A program made the translations under genes and the position numbers. A stretch of 64,000 bases of DNA, taken from Amycolatopsis sp. WAC 01376 (GTDB lineage: Bacteria; Actinomycetota; Actinomycetes; Mycobacteriales; Pseudonocardiaceae). Position 1 is the first letter of the stretch. Each line of letters begins with the position of its first letter. Of the stretch, positions 49,117-57,568 are shown in pieces. Where the stretch lies: positions 1 through 64,000 of the forward strand of contig NZ_QHKL01000009.1 of assembly GCF_003947415.1 (NCBI RefSeq), in the 5' to 3' direction. The notes beneath the pieces were generated by a model. The model saw only the letters and a program-made list of their open reading frames with translations. It made no database searches and was not told the DNA's origin.

Positions 49117-49761
49117 ATGACCGACGTACTCGACAAGGTGGCCGGGAAGAGCGGCGAGCTGGTGCTCCGCCGGGCCGGAGAAGATTTCGAGGTCATCGCC
49201 AACGGCGTCTTCCTGATGGACACCCGGAACGGTGAATCCGAACGGTTGCTCGTCTCGGTGGCGGCCGATCTGGTGCCGGGCAAGGCACGGATGCTGATCG
49301 GCGGCCTCGGTGTCGGCTATTCGCTGCGCGCCGCGCTCGACCACCCCGGTGTCGGCGAGATCGTGGTCGTCGAGCGCGAGCCTGCCGTGATCAAGTGGAA
49401 CCGCGAGGGCCCGCTCAAAGACGTCCATGGCGACGCGCTGTCCGACGGACGGGTCACCGTCGTCGAGGCCGATCTGGTGAAGTGGTTGCGCCGCACGGAA
49501 GAGCGGTTCGACGCGCTGTGCCTCGACATCGACAACGGTCCTGAGTGGACGGTCACCGACGGCAACGCGAAGCTGTATCTGGACGACGGACTCGACATGC
49601 TCGCCGCGCGGCTGCGGCCTGGCGGCGTGCTCGGGGTGTGGAGCGCCGAGTCGGTGCCGTCGTTCGCGAAGCGGCTGCGGGCGCGGTTCGGCGAGGTGCG
49701 GGAGCTGAAGATCCCGGTGCCGCAAGGAGAACCGGACGTGCTGTGGTTCGCGCGGGTATAG
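49117..49761 (+). CDS. spermidine-synthase-like methyltransferase-fold protein
   Basis: The 214-aa product has a Rossmann core resembling SpeE: ARMLIGGLGVGYSLRAALDH (glycine motif), EIVVVEREPAVIKWNREGPL (acidic loop), FDALCLDIDNGPEW and LRPGGVLGVWSAE. It is shorter than true spermidine synthases and lacks their N-terminal barrel, so it may act on another substrate. TAGGCT lies 6 nt before the ATG, a leaderless start. Confidence 0.78.
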   Translation: MTDVLDKVAGKSGELVLRRAGEDFEVIANGVFLMDTRNGESERLLVSVAADLVPGKARMLIGGLGVGYSLRAALDHPGVGEIVVVEREPAVIKWNREGPLKDVHGDALSDGRVTVVEADLVKWLRRTEERFDALCLDIDNGPEWTVTDGNAKLYLDDGLDMLAARLRPGGVLGVWSAESVPSFAKRLRARFGEVRELKIPVPQGEPDVLWFARV

Positions 49762-49776
49762 CGGACGCGGTGCGAC

Positions 49777-50304
49777 GTGGTGTGCCGAACGGGTATTTTC
49801 ACGGCCCACGTCTGGAAGTCGGCACACCGGACGCCGCCGCTGTACCCGGACGCGGTGACCTTGACGCCGGAGGCGACCGTGTCGGAGGTGCTGGCCGGGA
49901 TCGACACCTCGCCGGGCTGTTCGGTCAAGGACAGCTTCGCCTGCCTGGATCTTTCGCAAGCGGGTTTCGAGGTGCTCTTCGAGGCCACGTGGATCACCCG
50001 TACGGCTCAGGTGCCGCTCGAGCCGGGCTGGTCCCGCGTCGACGACCGGTTCGACGATCCGTCCGTCGCGGTGTGGTCCGACGGCGTCTCCGGCGTGACC
50101 GCCAACCGGGACGGCGACTTCGCCGGACTGTCCAATTTGTACACTCAAGGCGACCCCGACGACGCGTGGCGCGGCGCGACCGCGGCCGTCGCGGCGAGCT
50201 TCCCCGGGTTGCCGATCACCGGCTACGAACGCGGTGACGATCTCGACGCCGCTCTCCGCAACGGCTACACGGCACTAGGGCCGCTGCGCATCTGGCTGAA
50301 ATGA
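49777..50304 (+). CDS. GNAT-like protein of unknown substrate
   Basis: The 175-aa product shows a degenerate acetyltransferase outline: GCSVKDSFACLDLSQAGFEV, WSDGVSGVTANRDGDFAGLS and a C-terminal DLDAALRNGYTALGPLRIWL typical of the last GNAT strand. The acetyl-CoA loop (Q/RxxGxG/A) is not evident, so it may not be an enzyme. It lies between a methyltransferase-fold gene and a clear GNAT gene; the three are closely spaced. The start (GTG 49777) is uncertain. Confidence 0.55.
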   Translation: MVCRTGIFTAHVWKSAHRTPPLYPDAVTLTPEATVSEVLAGIDTSPGCSVKDSFACLDLSQAGFEVLFEATWITRTAQVPLEPGWSRVDDRFDDPSVAVWSDGVSGVTANRDGDFAGLSNLYTQGDPDDAWRGATAAVAASFPGLPITGYERGDDLDAALRNGYTALGPLRIWLK

Positions 50305-50311
50305 TCGCCGC

Positions 50312-50881
50312 ATGGAGATCACCACCTGGCACCTCGAACAGACCTCGCCGGACGACCTGAGCGCGGCGAAACCGCCTGCCGTCCCGGTGACGGTCACCCG
50401 CTCCGAGCTGGTCAGCCCGGAGCTGAACCGCTATCTCTACACCGCCGTCGGCGGCGACTGGTTCTGGATCGACAGGCTCGGCTGGACGTGGACGCGGTGG
50501 GCCGAGTGGCTGGACAGGCCGGGCGTCGAGACCTGGGTGGCGTACGCGCAGGGGACGCCGTGCGGCTACTTCGAACTCGACGGCAGCGCAGACGACGAAG
50601 TGGAACTCGCGTACTTCGGCCTGACGTCGTCCTTCGTCGGGAAGGGCATCGGCGGGCACTTGCTGACCGTCGCGCTGCGGGAGGCATGGGCGCTCGCGGA
50701 GCGCTGGCCGGGCAAGACGGCGACACGCCGCGTCACGGTCCACACCTGCACGACGGACGGCCCGGCCGCGCTCAAGAACTACCAGGCACGCGGCTTCCGG
50801 CTGTTCCGCACCGAAGTCGAGCAGGCCGAACCCCCGACCGAGACGCCGGGACCGTGGCCGGGAGCCGCGAAGGGGTCGTGA
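50312..50881 (+). CDS. GNAT-family N-acetyltransferase
   Basis: The 189-aa enzyme contains DDEVELAYFGLTSSFVGKGI followed by GGHLLTVALREAWALA, the acetyl-CoA pyrophosphate loop (VGKGIGG), and VTVHTCTTDGPAALKNYQAR then GFRLFRTEVE. The substrate is unknown. It starts 7 nt after the preceding gene. Its TGA stop falls inside the left terminal repeat of a MITE-like element, so the element abuts or entered the gene end. Confidence 0.88.
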   Translation: MEITTWHLEQTSPDDLSAAKPPAVPVTVTRSELVSPELNRYLYTAVGGDWFWIDRLGWTWTRWAEWLDRPGVETWVAYAQGTPCGYFELDGSADDEVELAYFGLTSSFVGKGIGGHLLTVALREAWALAERWPGKTATRRVTVHTCTTDGPAALKNYQARGFRLFRTEVEQAEPPTETPGPWPGAAKGS

Positions 50882-51115
50882 GTGGCGATTCGGGTTAGAG
50901 CCAAGGGTGTCTTAGGTACCTACGTGGTTGAGGCTGCGGTTGATACCAGGTCGCGGTCGTGGGGACATAGGAGTTCGACGCCGGGCCGTTGGAAGCGCTG
51001 AAGAGTAGGGAGGGGGCCTTCATGTACTTCAACCCGGCATCACGCAAGAAGCGCCACAGGTCACGCAGTAGGTACCCAAGGGGAAGCTCGCCAGAACGAC
51101 CATTGCCACTCGCGA
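50876..51115. mobile_element. MITE-like element with TCGTGAGTGG-type ends
   Basis: The left end TCGTGAGTGGCGATTCGGG (50876-50894) is mirrored by the right end at 51095-51115 (reverse complement TCGCGAGTGGCAATGG). The 240-bp body has inverted GGTACC-centred repeats near 50915 and 51072 and a half-hairpin (51005-51028) nearly identical to the icd terminator arm. Two short open frames cross it, neither convincing. The element at 32517-32693 has similar ends. Confidence 0.55.
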
Positions 51116-51153
51116 CCCCCGGCACCGCCATGCCACCTTTGCCTCACCCCTCG

Positions 51154-51741
51154 CTACTTCGCGGGAGCCTTGGCAGCGGCCTTCGCCGCCTTCTTGAACG
51201 CTCGCACCTCGCCGAGGGTTTTGGCGTCCACGACGTCGGCGATCGAACGCCGTGAGCCGCGGTCGCCGTACGAGCCGGTGGCCGCGCGCCAGCCCTTGGG
51301 CTGCACGCCGAGCTGCTTACCGAGCAACGCGAGGAAGATCGAGGCCTTCTGGTCGCCGAAGCCGGGCAACGCCTTGAGTCGCTTGAGGACCTCGGGGCCG
51401 TCCGGCTTGGGGCGGCCGGCGGTCCAGATCCCGGCGGCGTCGCCGTCGTAGTGTTCGACGACGTGCTCCGCGAGGTCCTTCACCCGCCGGGCCATCGAAC
51501 CGCCGTAGCGGTGGATCGCGGGCGGGACGACACAGAGCTCGACGAAGGTTTCGGTGTCCATCGCGTGGATCTTCTTGATGTCGAAACCGTCCATCCGGTC
51601 CGCGATCTTCTGCGGGCCCCGGAACGCGTGTTCCATCGGGAACTGCTGGTCGAGGAGCATCCCGACGAGCAGGGCGAACGGGTCTTCGGTCAGCAGCCGG
51701 TCCGCTTCCTCGTCCCCGACCAGGTGCAATGCGCGCGTCAT
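51154..51741 (-). CDS. HhH-GPD-type base-excision DNA repair protein
   Basis: The 195-aa product resembles DNA glycosylases of the helix-hairpin-helix GPD superfamily: FALLVGMLLDQQFPMEHAFR, then LKRLKALPGFGDQKASIFLA for the hairpin. The catalytic Asp usually 15-20 residues after the hairpin may be in VQPKGW, but no clear Asp is in place, so activity is uncertain. A basic Lys/Ala tail could bind DNA. It is coupled to lysG by a 4-nt overlap. Confidence 0.85.
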   Translation of the reverse strand: MTRALHLVGDEEADRLLTEDPFALLVGMLLDQQFPMEHAFRGPQKIADRMDGFDIKKIHAMDTETFVELCVVPPAIHRYGGSMARRVKDLAEHVVEHYDGDAAGIWTAGRPKPDGPEVLKRLKALPGFGDQKASIFLALLGKQLGVQPKGWRAATGSYGDRGSRRSIADVVDAKTLGEVRAFKKAAKAAAKAPAK

Positions 51742-52658
51742 GCGCCCAGGATCTCACGACCGGGCCGTCGCCCGCGCCCGCATCCGTGCGGATCGACCAG
51801 CAGGTCCGCGGCCGCGGTGGTGATGGCGGCCGACACCGCCGCCAGCGCGGGCGAGTCGAGTTTCCACTGCTGCCAGAACAGCGGCACGTCGATCGGGTGA
51901 TCCGGGTCGAGGCAGGCGAACGTGCCGTCCCGCAGCCGGTCGCCGATCTGCGCGAGCGGCACCATGCCCCAGCCCATCCCGGCCGCGACGGCGTCGAAGA
52001 ATCCTTCGGACGAGGGAACGTAGTGCCGCAGCGGGCTCGCGATCGTGCCGCGCTCGCGGGCGAAGCGGTCCTGGAGGTCGTCACGACGGTCGAAGACGAC
52101 GACAGGTGCTTCGGCGAGGTCGAGGTCCGTGCCGAGGGCCGGGCTCACCACGGCCAGATAGCGCATGTGCCCGAGCCGGTGCACCGAACACCCGGCGACC
52201 GGATCGGGTGACGACGTCACCGCGGCCATCACCAGTCCCTCCCGCAGCAGGGTCGTGGTGTGGTCCTGATCCTCGCGGTGCAGTTCGAAGCAGATCTTCT
52301 GCTCGGGCGGCACCCGGGTGAGCGCCGGCAGGAACCACGTCGCCAGCGAATCGGCGTTCACCGCGATCGGCAGCCGGACCGGTTCGTCGCCCGCGGTCAG
52401 GCCGAGTTCGGCCCGGGTGTCGGCCTCCAGCAGCGCCAGCTGACGGCCGAACCGCACCACCGCCTGCCCGGATTCGGTCAGGCGAACCGGTTTCGTGCGG
52501 ATCAACAGGACCCGGCCGGTGCGCTGTTCGAGGGCCTTGACGCGCTGGCTGATCGCCGACGGCGTCACGTGCAGTGCCGAGGCCGCCGCGTCGAACGTGC
52601 CTTCGTCGGCGACGGCCAGCAGCGTGCGGACCAGGTCGAGGGGCAGATCTGTCATCAT
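51738..52658 (-). CDS. lysG: LysR-family regulator of amino-acid export (LysG/ArgP-like)
   Basis: The 306-aa product has a LysR HTH (LLAVADEGTFDAAASALHVT, PSAISQRVKALEQRTGRVLL) and a C-terminal effector domain ending WKLDSPALAAVSAAI. It is divergent from a LysE-type exporter, the arrangement of Corynebacterium glutamicum lysG-lysE, where LysG activates the exporter when Lys, Arg or His accumulates. Its start is at ATG 52658, with a second ATG at 52655. Confidence 0.88.
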   Translation of the reverse strand: MMTDLPLDLVRTLLAVADEGTFDAAASALHVTPSAISQRVKALEQRTGRVLLIRTKPVRLTESGQAVVRFGRQLALLEADTRAELGLTAGDEPVRLPIAVNADSLATWFLPALTRVPPEQKICFELHREDQDHTTTLLREGLVMAAVTSSPDPVAGCSVHRLGHMRYLAVVSPALGTDLDLAEAPVVVFDRRDDLQDRFARERGTIASPLRHYVPSSEGFFDAVAAGMGWGMVPLAQIGDRLRDGTFACLDPDHPIDVPLFWQQWKLDSPALAAVSAAITTAAADLLVDPHGCGRGRRPGREILGA

Positions 52659-52724
52659 GAGCGCTAATGTTACGTAAGAATCTTTAGCTGTACTGTTGAC
52701 GCTGGGATTTCTACTGTGGTCGGC

Positions 52725-53339
52725 ATGGGAGACGTTCTGTTCAGCGCGGTCGCCGGGTTCGGCGCGACCATGGCCCTCATCGTCGCGATCGGCGCGCAGA
52801 ACGCCTTTGTGCTGCGTCAGGGCATCCGGCGCGAAGCAGTACTCGTCGTGGTGCTGATCTGCATCTTCTCGGACGCCATCCTGGTGAGTCTCGGCGTCGG
52901 TGGGGTCGGCGCGCTGGTGGGGACGTCACCTGAAGCGTTGACGATCGTCGCCCTGGTCGGCGGCGCCTTCCTGCTTTGTTACGGCGCTCTCGCGGCCCGT
53001 CGCGCGTTCAAGCCGGCGGCGCTGGAAACCGGTGGTCCGGAGACCGGCGGATCGCTGCGCCGCATCGTGCTGACCACGCTGGCGATCACCTGGCTGAATC
53101 CGCATGTCTACCTCGACACGCTCCTCCTGCTCGGCGCGATCGCGGCCGGGCACGGCAGCGACCGGTGGGCGTTCGGCGTGGGTGCGGTGTCGGCCAGCGT
53201 GCTCTGGTTCCTCGCGCTCGGTTTCGGCGCGCGGCTGCTCAGCGGGTTCTTCCGCAAGCCGTCGTCGTGGCGGGTGCTGGATGGCCTGGTCGCCGCGACG
53301 ATGATCGCCCTCGGCGTGACGCTGATGGTCAGCGCCTGA
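52725..53339 (+). CDS. lysE: LysE/ArgO-family amino-acid exporter
   Basis: The 204-aa protein has six helices and the family start GFGATMALIVAIGAQNAFVL followed by RQGIRREAV, the Asp-bearing IFSDAILVSLGVGG and LTTLAITWLNPHVYLDTLLL. It exports lysine or arginine under control of the divergent LysR-type gene. ATG 52725 is preferred over GTG 52716 because TACTGT lies 7 nt upstream, a leaderless arrangement. Confidence 0.92.
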   Translation: MGDVLFSAVAGFGATMALIVAIGAQNAFVLRQGIRREAVLVVVLICIFSDAILVSLGVGGVGALVGTSPEALTIVALVGGAFLLCYGALAARRAFKPAALETGGPETGGSLRRIVLTTLAITWLNPHVYLDTLLLLGAIAAGHGSDRWAFGVGAVSASVLWFLALGFGARLLSGFFRKPSSWRVLDGLVAATMIALGVTLMVSA

Positions 53340-54164
53340 TCACGGCAGCCGGGCGAGATCTTCGGCGGTCAGCACGAGATCGGCCGCGGCCGCCGAGTCG
53401 CGGATCGTCGCCGGCCTGGTCGAGCCGGGGATCGCGACCATCGACGGCGACTTCGCGAGCAGCCAGGCGAGGCACACCTGTTGCGGGCTGACCCCGAGCT
53501 CTTCGGCCACGGAAAGGAACTCTCCGCCGATCCCGCGGAGCGGGCCCCACGGCAGATAGGCGAGTCCGAGTTCGGTGCACAGGGCCAGTTCCGGTTCATG
53601 CGACAGCTGCGCGGGCGCATGCTCGTTCTGCACCGAAACCAGTGTCTCGCCGAGGATTTCCCGCGCTTCCAGTATCTGCGCACTGGACACATTGGACAGT
53701 CCGGCGAGCCGGATCTTGCCTTCGTCGGCCAGCTCCTTGAGCGCGCCGACGGATTCCGCCCATGGCACGTTCTCGTCGGGTTTGTGCAGCTGGTAGAGCC
53801 CGATCGCGTCGACGCCGAGCCGTTTCAGCGAGCCTTCGCAGGCGTTCTTGAGGTGCGTGGGGGTCCCGGTGACGGTCCACGAGCCGTCACCGGGACGGCC
53901 GCGGCCGCCCTTGGTCGCGACGAGCACCGCGTCCGAGCCGCTGCGGGCTGCCAGCGCTTCGGCGATGAGCACCTCGTTGTGCCCGGTTTCGCTCGCGCGC
54001 CAGTGGTAGGAGTCGGCCGTGTCGATCAGCGTGACACCGGCGTCGAGCGCGGCGTGGATCGTGGCGATCGCGCGGTCGCGGTCCGGCCGGCCCTCGATCG
54101 ACAGCGGCATCGCGCCCAGCCCGATCGCGCTCACCTCGACGTCTCCGATGCCGCGGTAGCGCAT
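53340..54164 (-). CDS. aldo/keto reductase
   Basis: The 274-aa enzyme is a TIM barrel NADPH oxidoreductase: VSAIGLGAMPLSIEGRPDRD, the catalytic segment TLIDTADSYHWRASETGHNE (Asp-Tyr), VLVATKGGRGRPGDGSWTVT (Lys), a catalytic His in IGLYQLHKPDENVPWAE, and IPGSTRPATIRDSAAAADL for cofactor binding. The substrate is unknown. ATG 54164 lies 2 nt after the epimerase gene stop, so the two form an operon. Confidence 0.9.
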   Translation of the reverse strand: MRYRGIGDVEVSAIGLGAMPLSIEGRPDRDRAIATIHAALDAGVTLIDTADSYHWRASETGHNEVLIAEALAARSGSDAVLVATKGGRGRPGDGSWTVTGTPTHLKNACEGSLKRLGVDAIGLYQLHKPDENVPWAESVGALKELADEGKIRLAGLSNVSSAQILEAREILGETLVSVQNEHAPAQLSHEPELALCTELGLAYLPWGPLRGIGGEFLSVAEELGVSPQQVCLAWLLAKSPSMVAIPGSTRPATIRDSAAAADLVLTAEDLARLP

Positions 54165-54166
54165 GC

Positions 54167-55030
54167 TCAAGCCGCCTTTCGGGTTTCTTCGACGGCTTCG
54201 CCGAGCCAATCGGTGGTGGTGGAGAAGGAGAAACCGAGACCGGTCGCGCGCGAGGTGTCCAGGACGGCGTACCGGTCGAAGGAGAACGGCGAAGCGTCCC
54301 GCTCGACGGTCCGGAACCGGGGCTCGGCCGAAATCGCACGGGCGATGTCCACGGCGGAAAGCTCGCCGTGCGAACCGGCGTTGATCGGTCCGGTGAAGTC
54401 CGCACACGTGGCCCAGGCCAGGAAGTCCGCGATCTCGCTCTCGTGGATGAACGTCGACGGACGCGGCTCCGCGTGGATTTCGACGGCCTGTCCCGCGTCC
54501 AGCAGCTCGACGTAATGCCGGAGCCGCCCGGTGAAATCGCCGCCGCCGAGGACGTGCGCGACCCGCACCGAAGCGAACGACGCGTCCCCGGCCGCGAAGA
54601 CCGCTTCGGCCTGACGCTTGCCTTCGCCGTACTGCGTTTCGAGGAAATCCGTGTTGTGCCATGGAAGACCGAAGTCGGCAGGGGACCGGGTCACCAGCGA
54701 TTCGGCCATCGGCGCGTTCGCCCGGATCTGGTCGTAGACCTCGATCGTGGACGTCATCACGTACCGGTCCGCGCGGAGGACACGACGCGAGATGTCCGCC
54801 TGGACCGGGGTGTAGCAGACCTGGTCGAGCACGACGTCGAAGGAACGGGAGCCCAATACGGCCTTCAGGCCGGCTTCGTCGTCTCGGTCGGCGATCAGAT
54901 GGGCGACGCCGGACGGCGCCGGCGCGGAGCCGCGGTTGAGCACGGTGACGTCCAATCCGGCGTCGCGCAGCCGCTCGACCACCCCCCGGCCGAAGTACCG
55001 GCTTCCGCCCAGAACGAGCACTCTCTTCAT
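54167..55030 (-). CDS. NAD-dependent epimerase/reductase
   Basis: The 287-aa product is an extended short-chain dehydrogenase: MKRVLVLGGSRYFGRGVVER (GGxxxxG motif), VLDQVCYTPVQADISRRVL, and the active-site region IRANAPMAESLVTR with no clear YxxxK, which may be displaced (ETQYGEGKRQAE contains Tyr-x-x-x-Lys). It resembles isoflavone-reductase or sugar-epimerase proteins. ATG 55030 is chosen over 55129, as the extra residues do not fit the fold. It is divergent from an Lrp-family regulator. Confidence 0.85.
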   Translation of the reverse strand: MKRVLVLGGSRYFGRGVVERLRDAGLDVTVLNRGSAPAPSGVAHLIADRDDEAGLKAVLGSRSFDVVLDQVCYTPVQADISRRVLRADRYVMTSTIEVYDQIRANAPMAESLVTRSPADFGLPWHNTDFLETQYGEGKRQAEAVFAAGDASFASVRVAHVLGGGDFTGRLRHYVELLDAGQAVEIHAEPRPSTFIHESEIADFLAWATCADFTGPINAGSHGELSAVDIARAISAEPRFRTVERDASPFSFDRYAVLDTSRATGLGFSFSTTTDWLGEAVEETRKAA

Positions 55031-55076
55031 GACGACCAGTGTTACGGTGGCGATCCTGGTGAATGAAGGGGAGAAC

Positions 55077-55580
55077 ATGGGCGTATCGGCGGAATCGCTG
55101 AAAGATTCACGGCCAAATCGTGATTTCACTGAAAGCTCACTGGACGTGATCGACCGGCGACTCCTTGAACTCCTTCAGGAGGAAGGCCGCATCACCCTGA
55201 GCGAACTCGGACGCCGGGTTTCACTGAGCCCCGCCGCCGTCGGCGAACGCGTCAAACGGCTCGAAGCCGACGGCACGATCACGGGCTACGCGGCGCTCGT
55301 CTCGCCCGCCGGGATCGGCCTCGGGCTGCGGGCGTTCGTCCGGGTGGCGCCGCACAGCGGGTTCACCGTGCGGCATTCGCGCACCCGGAAGATCATGGAC
55401 CGCCCGGAGATCCTCGAACTGCACCACGTGGTCGGCGAGGACTGCTGGATCCTCAAGATCGCCGTCCGCGACACCACCCACCTGGAAGACCTCCTCGAAG
55501 ACCTCTCCACGCTGGGCGCCACGACGACGTCGATCGTCATGTCCAGCCCGATCGAGCGGCGCGTCCTGCTGCCCTTGTGA
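55077..55580 (+). CDS. Lrp/AsnC-family transcriptional regulator
   Basis: The 167-aa product has an N-terminal HTH (IDRRLLELLQEEGRITLSEL, GRRVSLSPAAVGERVKRLEA) and a C-terminal RAM domain for amino-acid sensing and oligomer formation (FVRVAPHSGFTVRH, then HHVVGEDCWILKIAVRDTTH). ATG 55077 follows GAAGGGGAG. It is divergent from the epimerase-reductase operon, 46 bp away, and may control it. Confidence 0.9.
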   Translation: MGVSAESLKDSRPNRDFTESSLDVIDRRLLELLQEEGRITLSELGRRVSLSPAAVGERVKRLEADGTITGYAALVSPAGIGLGLRAFVRVAPHSGFTVRHSRTRKIMDRPEILELHHVVGEDCWILKIAVRDTTHLEDLLEDLSTLGATTTSIVMSSPIERRVLLPL

Positions 55581-55690
55581 CCCGTCACAAGAGGCGGCGC
55601 GTAAGTCTGGTCGTTCTCCCGGTTCGGCTCGCCGGTTTGTGACGCATGATGACTCGCATCACACATACTGACGAGTAACCGGAGGCAGGG

Positions 55691-56548
55691 ATGCGGGCCA
55701 GAAGGATCCTCACCACGCTTGTCGCGGCCTTGACGTTCACAATCGCCGTCCCGGCGGTGGCGAGCGCGGCGCCGTCGAGCGGCTGGAACGACTGGTCGTG
55801 CAAGCCCAGCGCGAGCCATCCCGAGCCCGTCGTGCTGGCGCACGGCCTCGGCGGCAACGCGACGACCAACTGGTTCCATCACGCGCCGAAACTCAAGGAC
55901 GCCGGCTATTGCGTCTATTCGCTGACCTACGGCGCCACCGTTCTGGGCGGACAGTTGTTCGGCGGACTCGGCTCCATGCGGAAGAGCGCCGTCGAATTCG
56001 GCGCGTTCGTGGACCGGGTGCGAGCGAGCACCGGCGCCGACAAGGTCGACATCGTCGGGCATTCCGAGGGTACGACGATGCCCGCGTACTACCTCAAATT
56101 CGAGGGCGGCGCGGAGAAGGTGAAGCATTTCGTCGGGTTCGGCTCGAACTTCAAGGGCACGACGCTGAACGGCCTTTCCGGACTGGCCAGGACCGTCCTT
56201 TCGCTGCCCGGCCTCGATCTGCTCGCCGACGGCGTCTGCGGGGCGTGCCGTGAATACCTCGCGCCGTCGGACTTCCTCGACGACCTCGCCCGCGGCGGCG
56301 TGAGCGTGCCGGGGCCGACGTACACGAGCATCGTGAGCCGACACGATCGAGTGGTCACGCCGTACACCAGCGGGGTGCTCGGCGAGCCGGGCACGACCGA
56401 CATCGTGCTGCAGGACCACTGCGGCGCGGACGTTTCCGGGCATCTGAGCCAGGCGATCGACCCGAACGTGACGAGCCTGATCCTCAAGGCGCTCGACCCG
56501 GAAGGCGCCCCCGCGCCGAAGTGCGTGCCGTTCTTCGCGCCGCTGTAG
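55691..56548 (+). CDS. secreted lipase/esterase
   Basis: The 285-aa product has a signal peptide (MRARRILTTLVAALTFTIAV to an AxA site near residue 26) and a lipase fold: PVVLAHGLGGNATTNWFHHA, the nucleophile elbow VDIVGHSEGTTMPAYYLKFE (GHSEG), a catalytic Asp probably in VSRHDRVVTPYTSG and His in LQDHCGADVSGHL. Cys pairs suggest disulfides. It resembles extracellular actinobacterial lipases of the EstA/Lip class. RBS GGAGGCAGGG precedes ATG 55691; a CRP-like half-consensus (GATGA-N6-TCACA at 55648-55663) lies upstream. Confidence 0.9.
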   Translation: MRARRILTTLVAALTFTIAVPAVASAAPSSGWNDWSCKPSASHPEPVVLAHGLGGNATTNWFHHAPKLKDAGYCVYSLTYGATVLGGQLFGGLGSMRKSAVEFGAFVDRVRASTGADKVDIVGHSEGTTMPAYYLKFEGGAEKVKHFVGFGSNFKGTTLNGLSGLARTVLSLPGLDLLADGVCGACREYLAPSDFLDDLARGGVSVPGPTYTSIVSRHDRVVTPYTSGVLGEPGTTDIVLQDHCGADVSGHLSQAIDPNVTSLILKALDPEGAPAPKCVPFFAPL

Positions 56549-56551
56549 GTA

Positions 56552-57547
56552 TCAGGGCCTGGTCGCGTGCACCACGAACACCGACCGGATCCGGTCCGGC
56601 GTTGCGACGTCGACGCGTTTCACGGTCACCGCGGTGAAACCCGCTTCAGAGGCCAGTTCCGCCGCCTCGTCCTCGGTTTCCGGCAGCTTCAGGTCGGTGG
56701 GGACGATGGCGGCGAACGCCTCCGACGGCCGGAACGCCGACGCGAGCGGCAGGCTGAAAGCCACTCTGCCGCCCGGGCGCAGCACCCGCAGCCAGTCGCG
56801 GAGCGCGGCCGCGCCGAGGAAATGCAGCGAAGACGCGCACAGGACGGCGTCCGCGCCTTCGTCCTCCACCGGCGACGGAACCGCCGAGGCGACCTGCCAG
56901 GTGATGAGCCTGCCGGGATCGTGCGTCGCCGCCTTCTTCTCGGCCTGGGCGATCATGCCCGGCGAGATGTCGATCGCGAGCACTTCGCCCGGCTCCAGGC
57001 GCAGCGCGGCGAACGCGGCCACACCCGTACCGGTCGCGACGTCGAGAACGCGTCCGGGCGCCCTGAGGCCGAGGCCGTCGACGAGCGCGTCGGCGACCAG
57101 GCCGTGAAAAGTGTCTTCGTCGTAGTGCGCGGCGATGCCGTCGAACAGCCCGGCCGCGATCTCCTCGCTCACGACGGCGACCTTATCCGGGAGGCGGCGC
57201 CTGCCGGCGAAACCCAGGTCGACGCGGTGATACCAGCACAACTCCGAGTCGCCTTCGAGCCAGCACAGCAGGACGTCGACGCCGTCGAGATCGGCCGGGA
57301 AGTCGATCAGGAGCGGGGCGAACCCCTTCAGCTCCGCACCCGTCCGCTGGACGGTCGTCATCAGGTCGTCCAACCGGGCCTGCGCGGCCTTCCACTCCGG
57401 CATCCCGCCGAGCGTGGTCGCCCGGCCGCCGGGGCGCAGGGACGCGGCGAGTTCGGCCGCGTCGGCGCGAAGACGGACAAGCTCGTCGAGCACGGGACGT
57501 AGCCGGGCGAGCTCGGCGCGGGCTTCGGGAACGGTGAACAAACCCAT
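56552..57547 (-). CDS. DUF2203 domain fused to a class I methyltransferase
   Basis: The 331-aa product has two modules. Residues 1-118 match DUF2203 (FTVPEARAELARLRPVLDEL, GAELKGFAPLLIDFPADLDG, LLCWLEGDSELCWYHRVDLG followed by FAGRRRLP). Residues 125-331 are a SAM-dependent methyltransferase (GRVLDVATGTGVAAFAALRL, AIDISPGMIAQAEKKA, ADAVLCASSLHFLG, LRVLRPGGRVAFSLPL). DUF2203 proteins normally stand alone, so this looks like a gene fusion. The methyl acceptor is unknown. There is no sign of a frameshift at the junction. Confidence 0.88.
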   Translation of the reverse strand: MGLFTVPEARAELARLRPVLDELVRLRADAAELAASLRPGGRATTLGGMPEWKAAQARLDDLMTTVQRTGAELKGFAPLLIDFPADLDGVDVLLCWLEGDSELCWYHRVDLGFAGRRRLPDKVAVVSEEIAAGLFDGIAAHYDEDTFHGLVADALVDGLGLRAPGRVLDVATGTGVAAFAALRLEPGEVLAIDISPGMIAQAEKKAATHDPGRLITWQVASAVPSPVEDEGADAVLCASSLHFLGAAALRDWLRVLRPGGRVAFSLPLASAFRPSEAFAAIVPTDLKLPETEDEAAELASEAGFTAVTVKRVDVATPDRIRSVFVVHATRP

Positions 57548-57568
57548 ACGCCGATGGTCCCAGCCCGC

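Noticed and set aside
50895..51131. A 78-aa reverse-strand gene inside the MITE-like element
   Set aside because: It spans the element's inverted ends and hairpin halves, has no ribosome site, and its composition follows the repeat.
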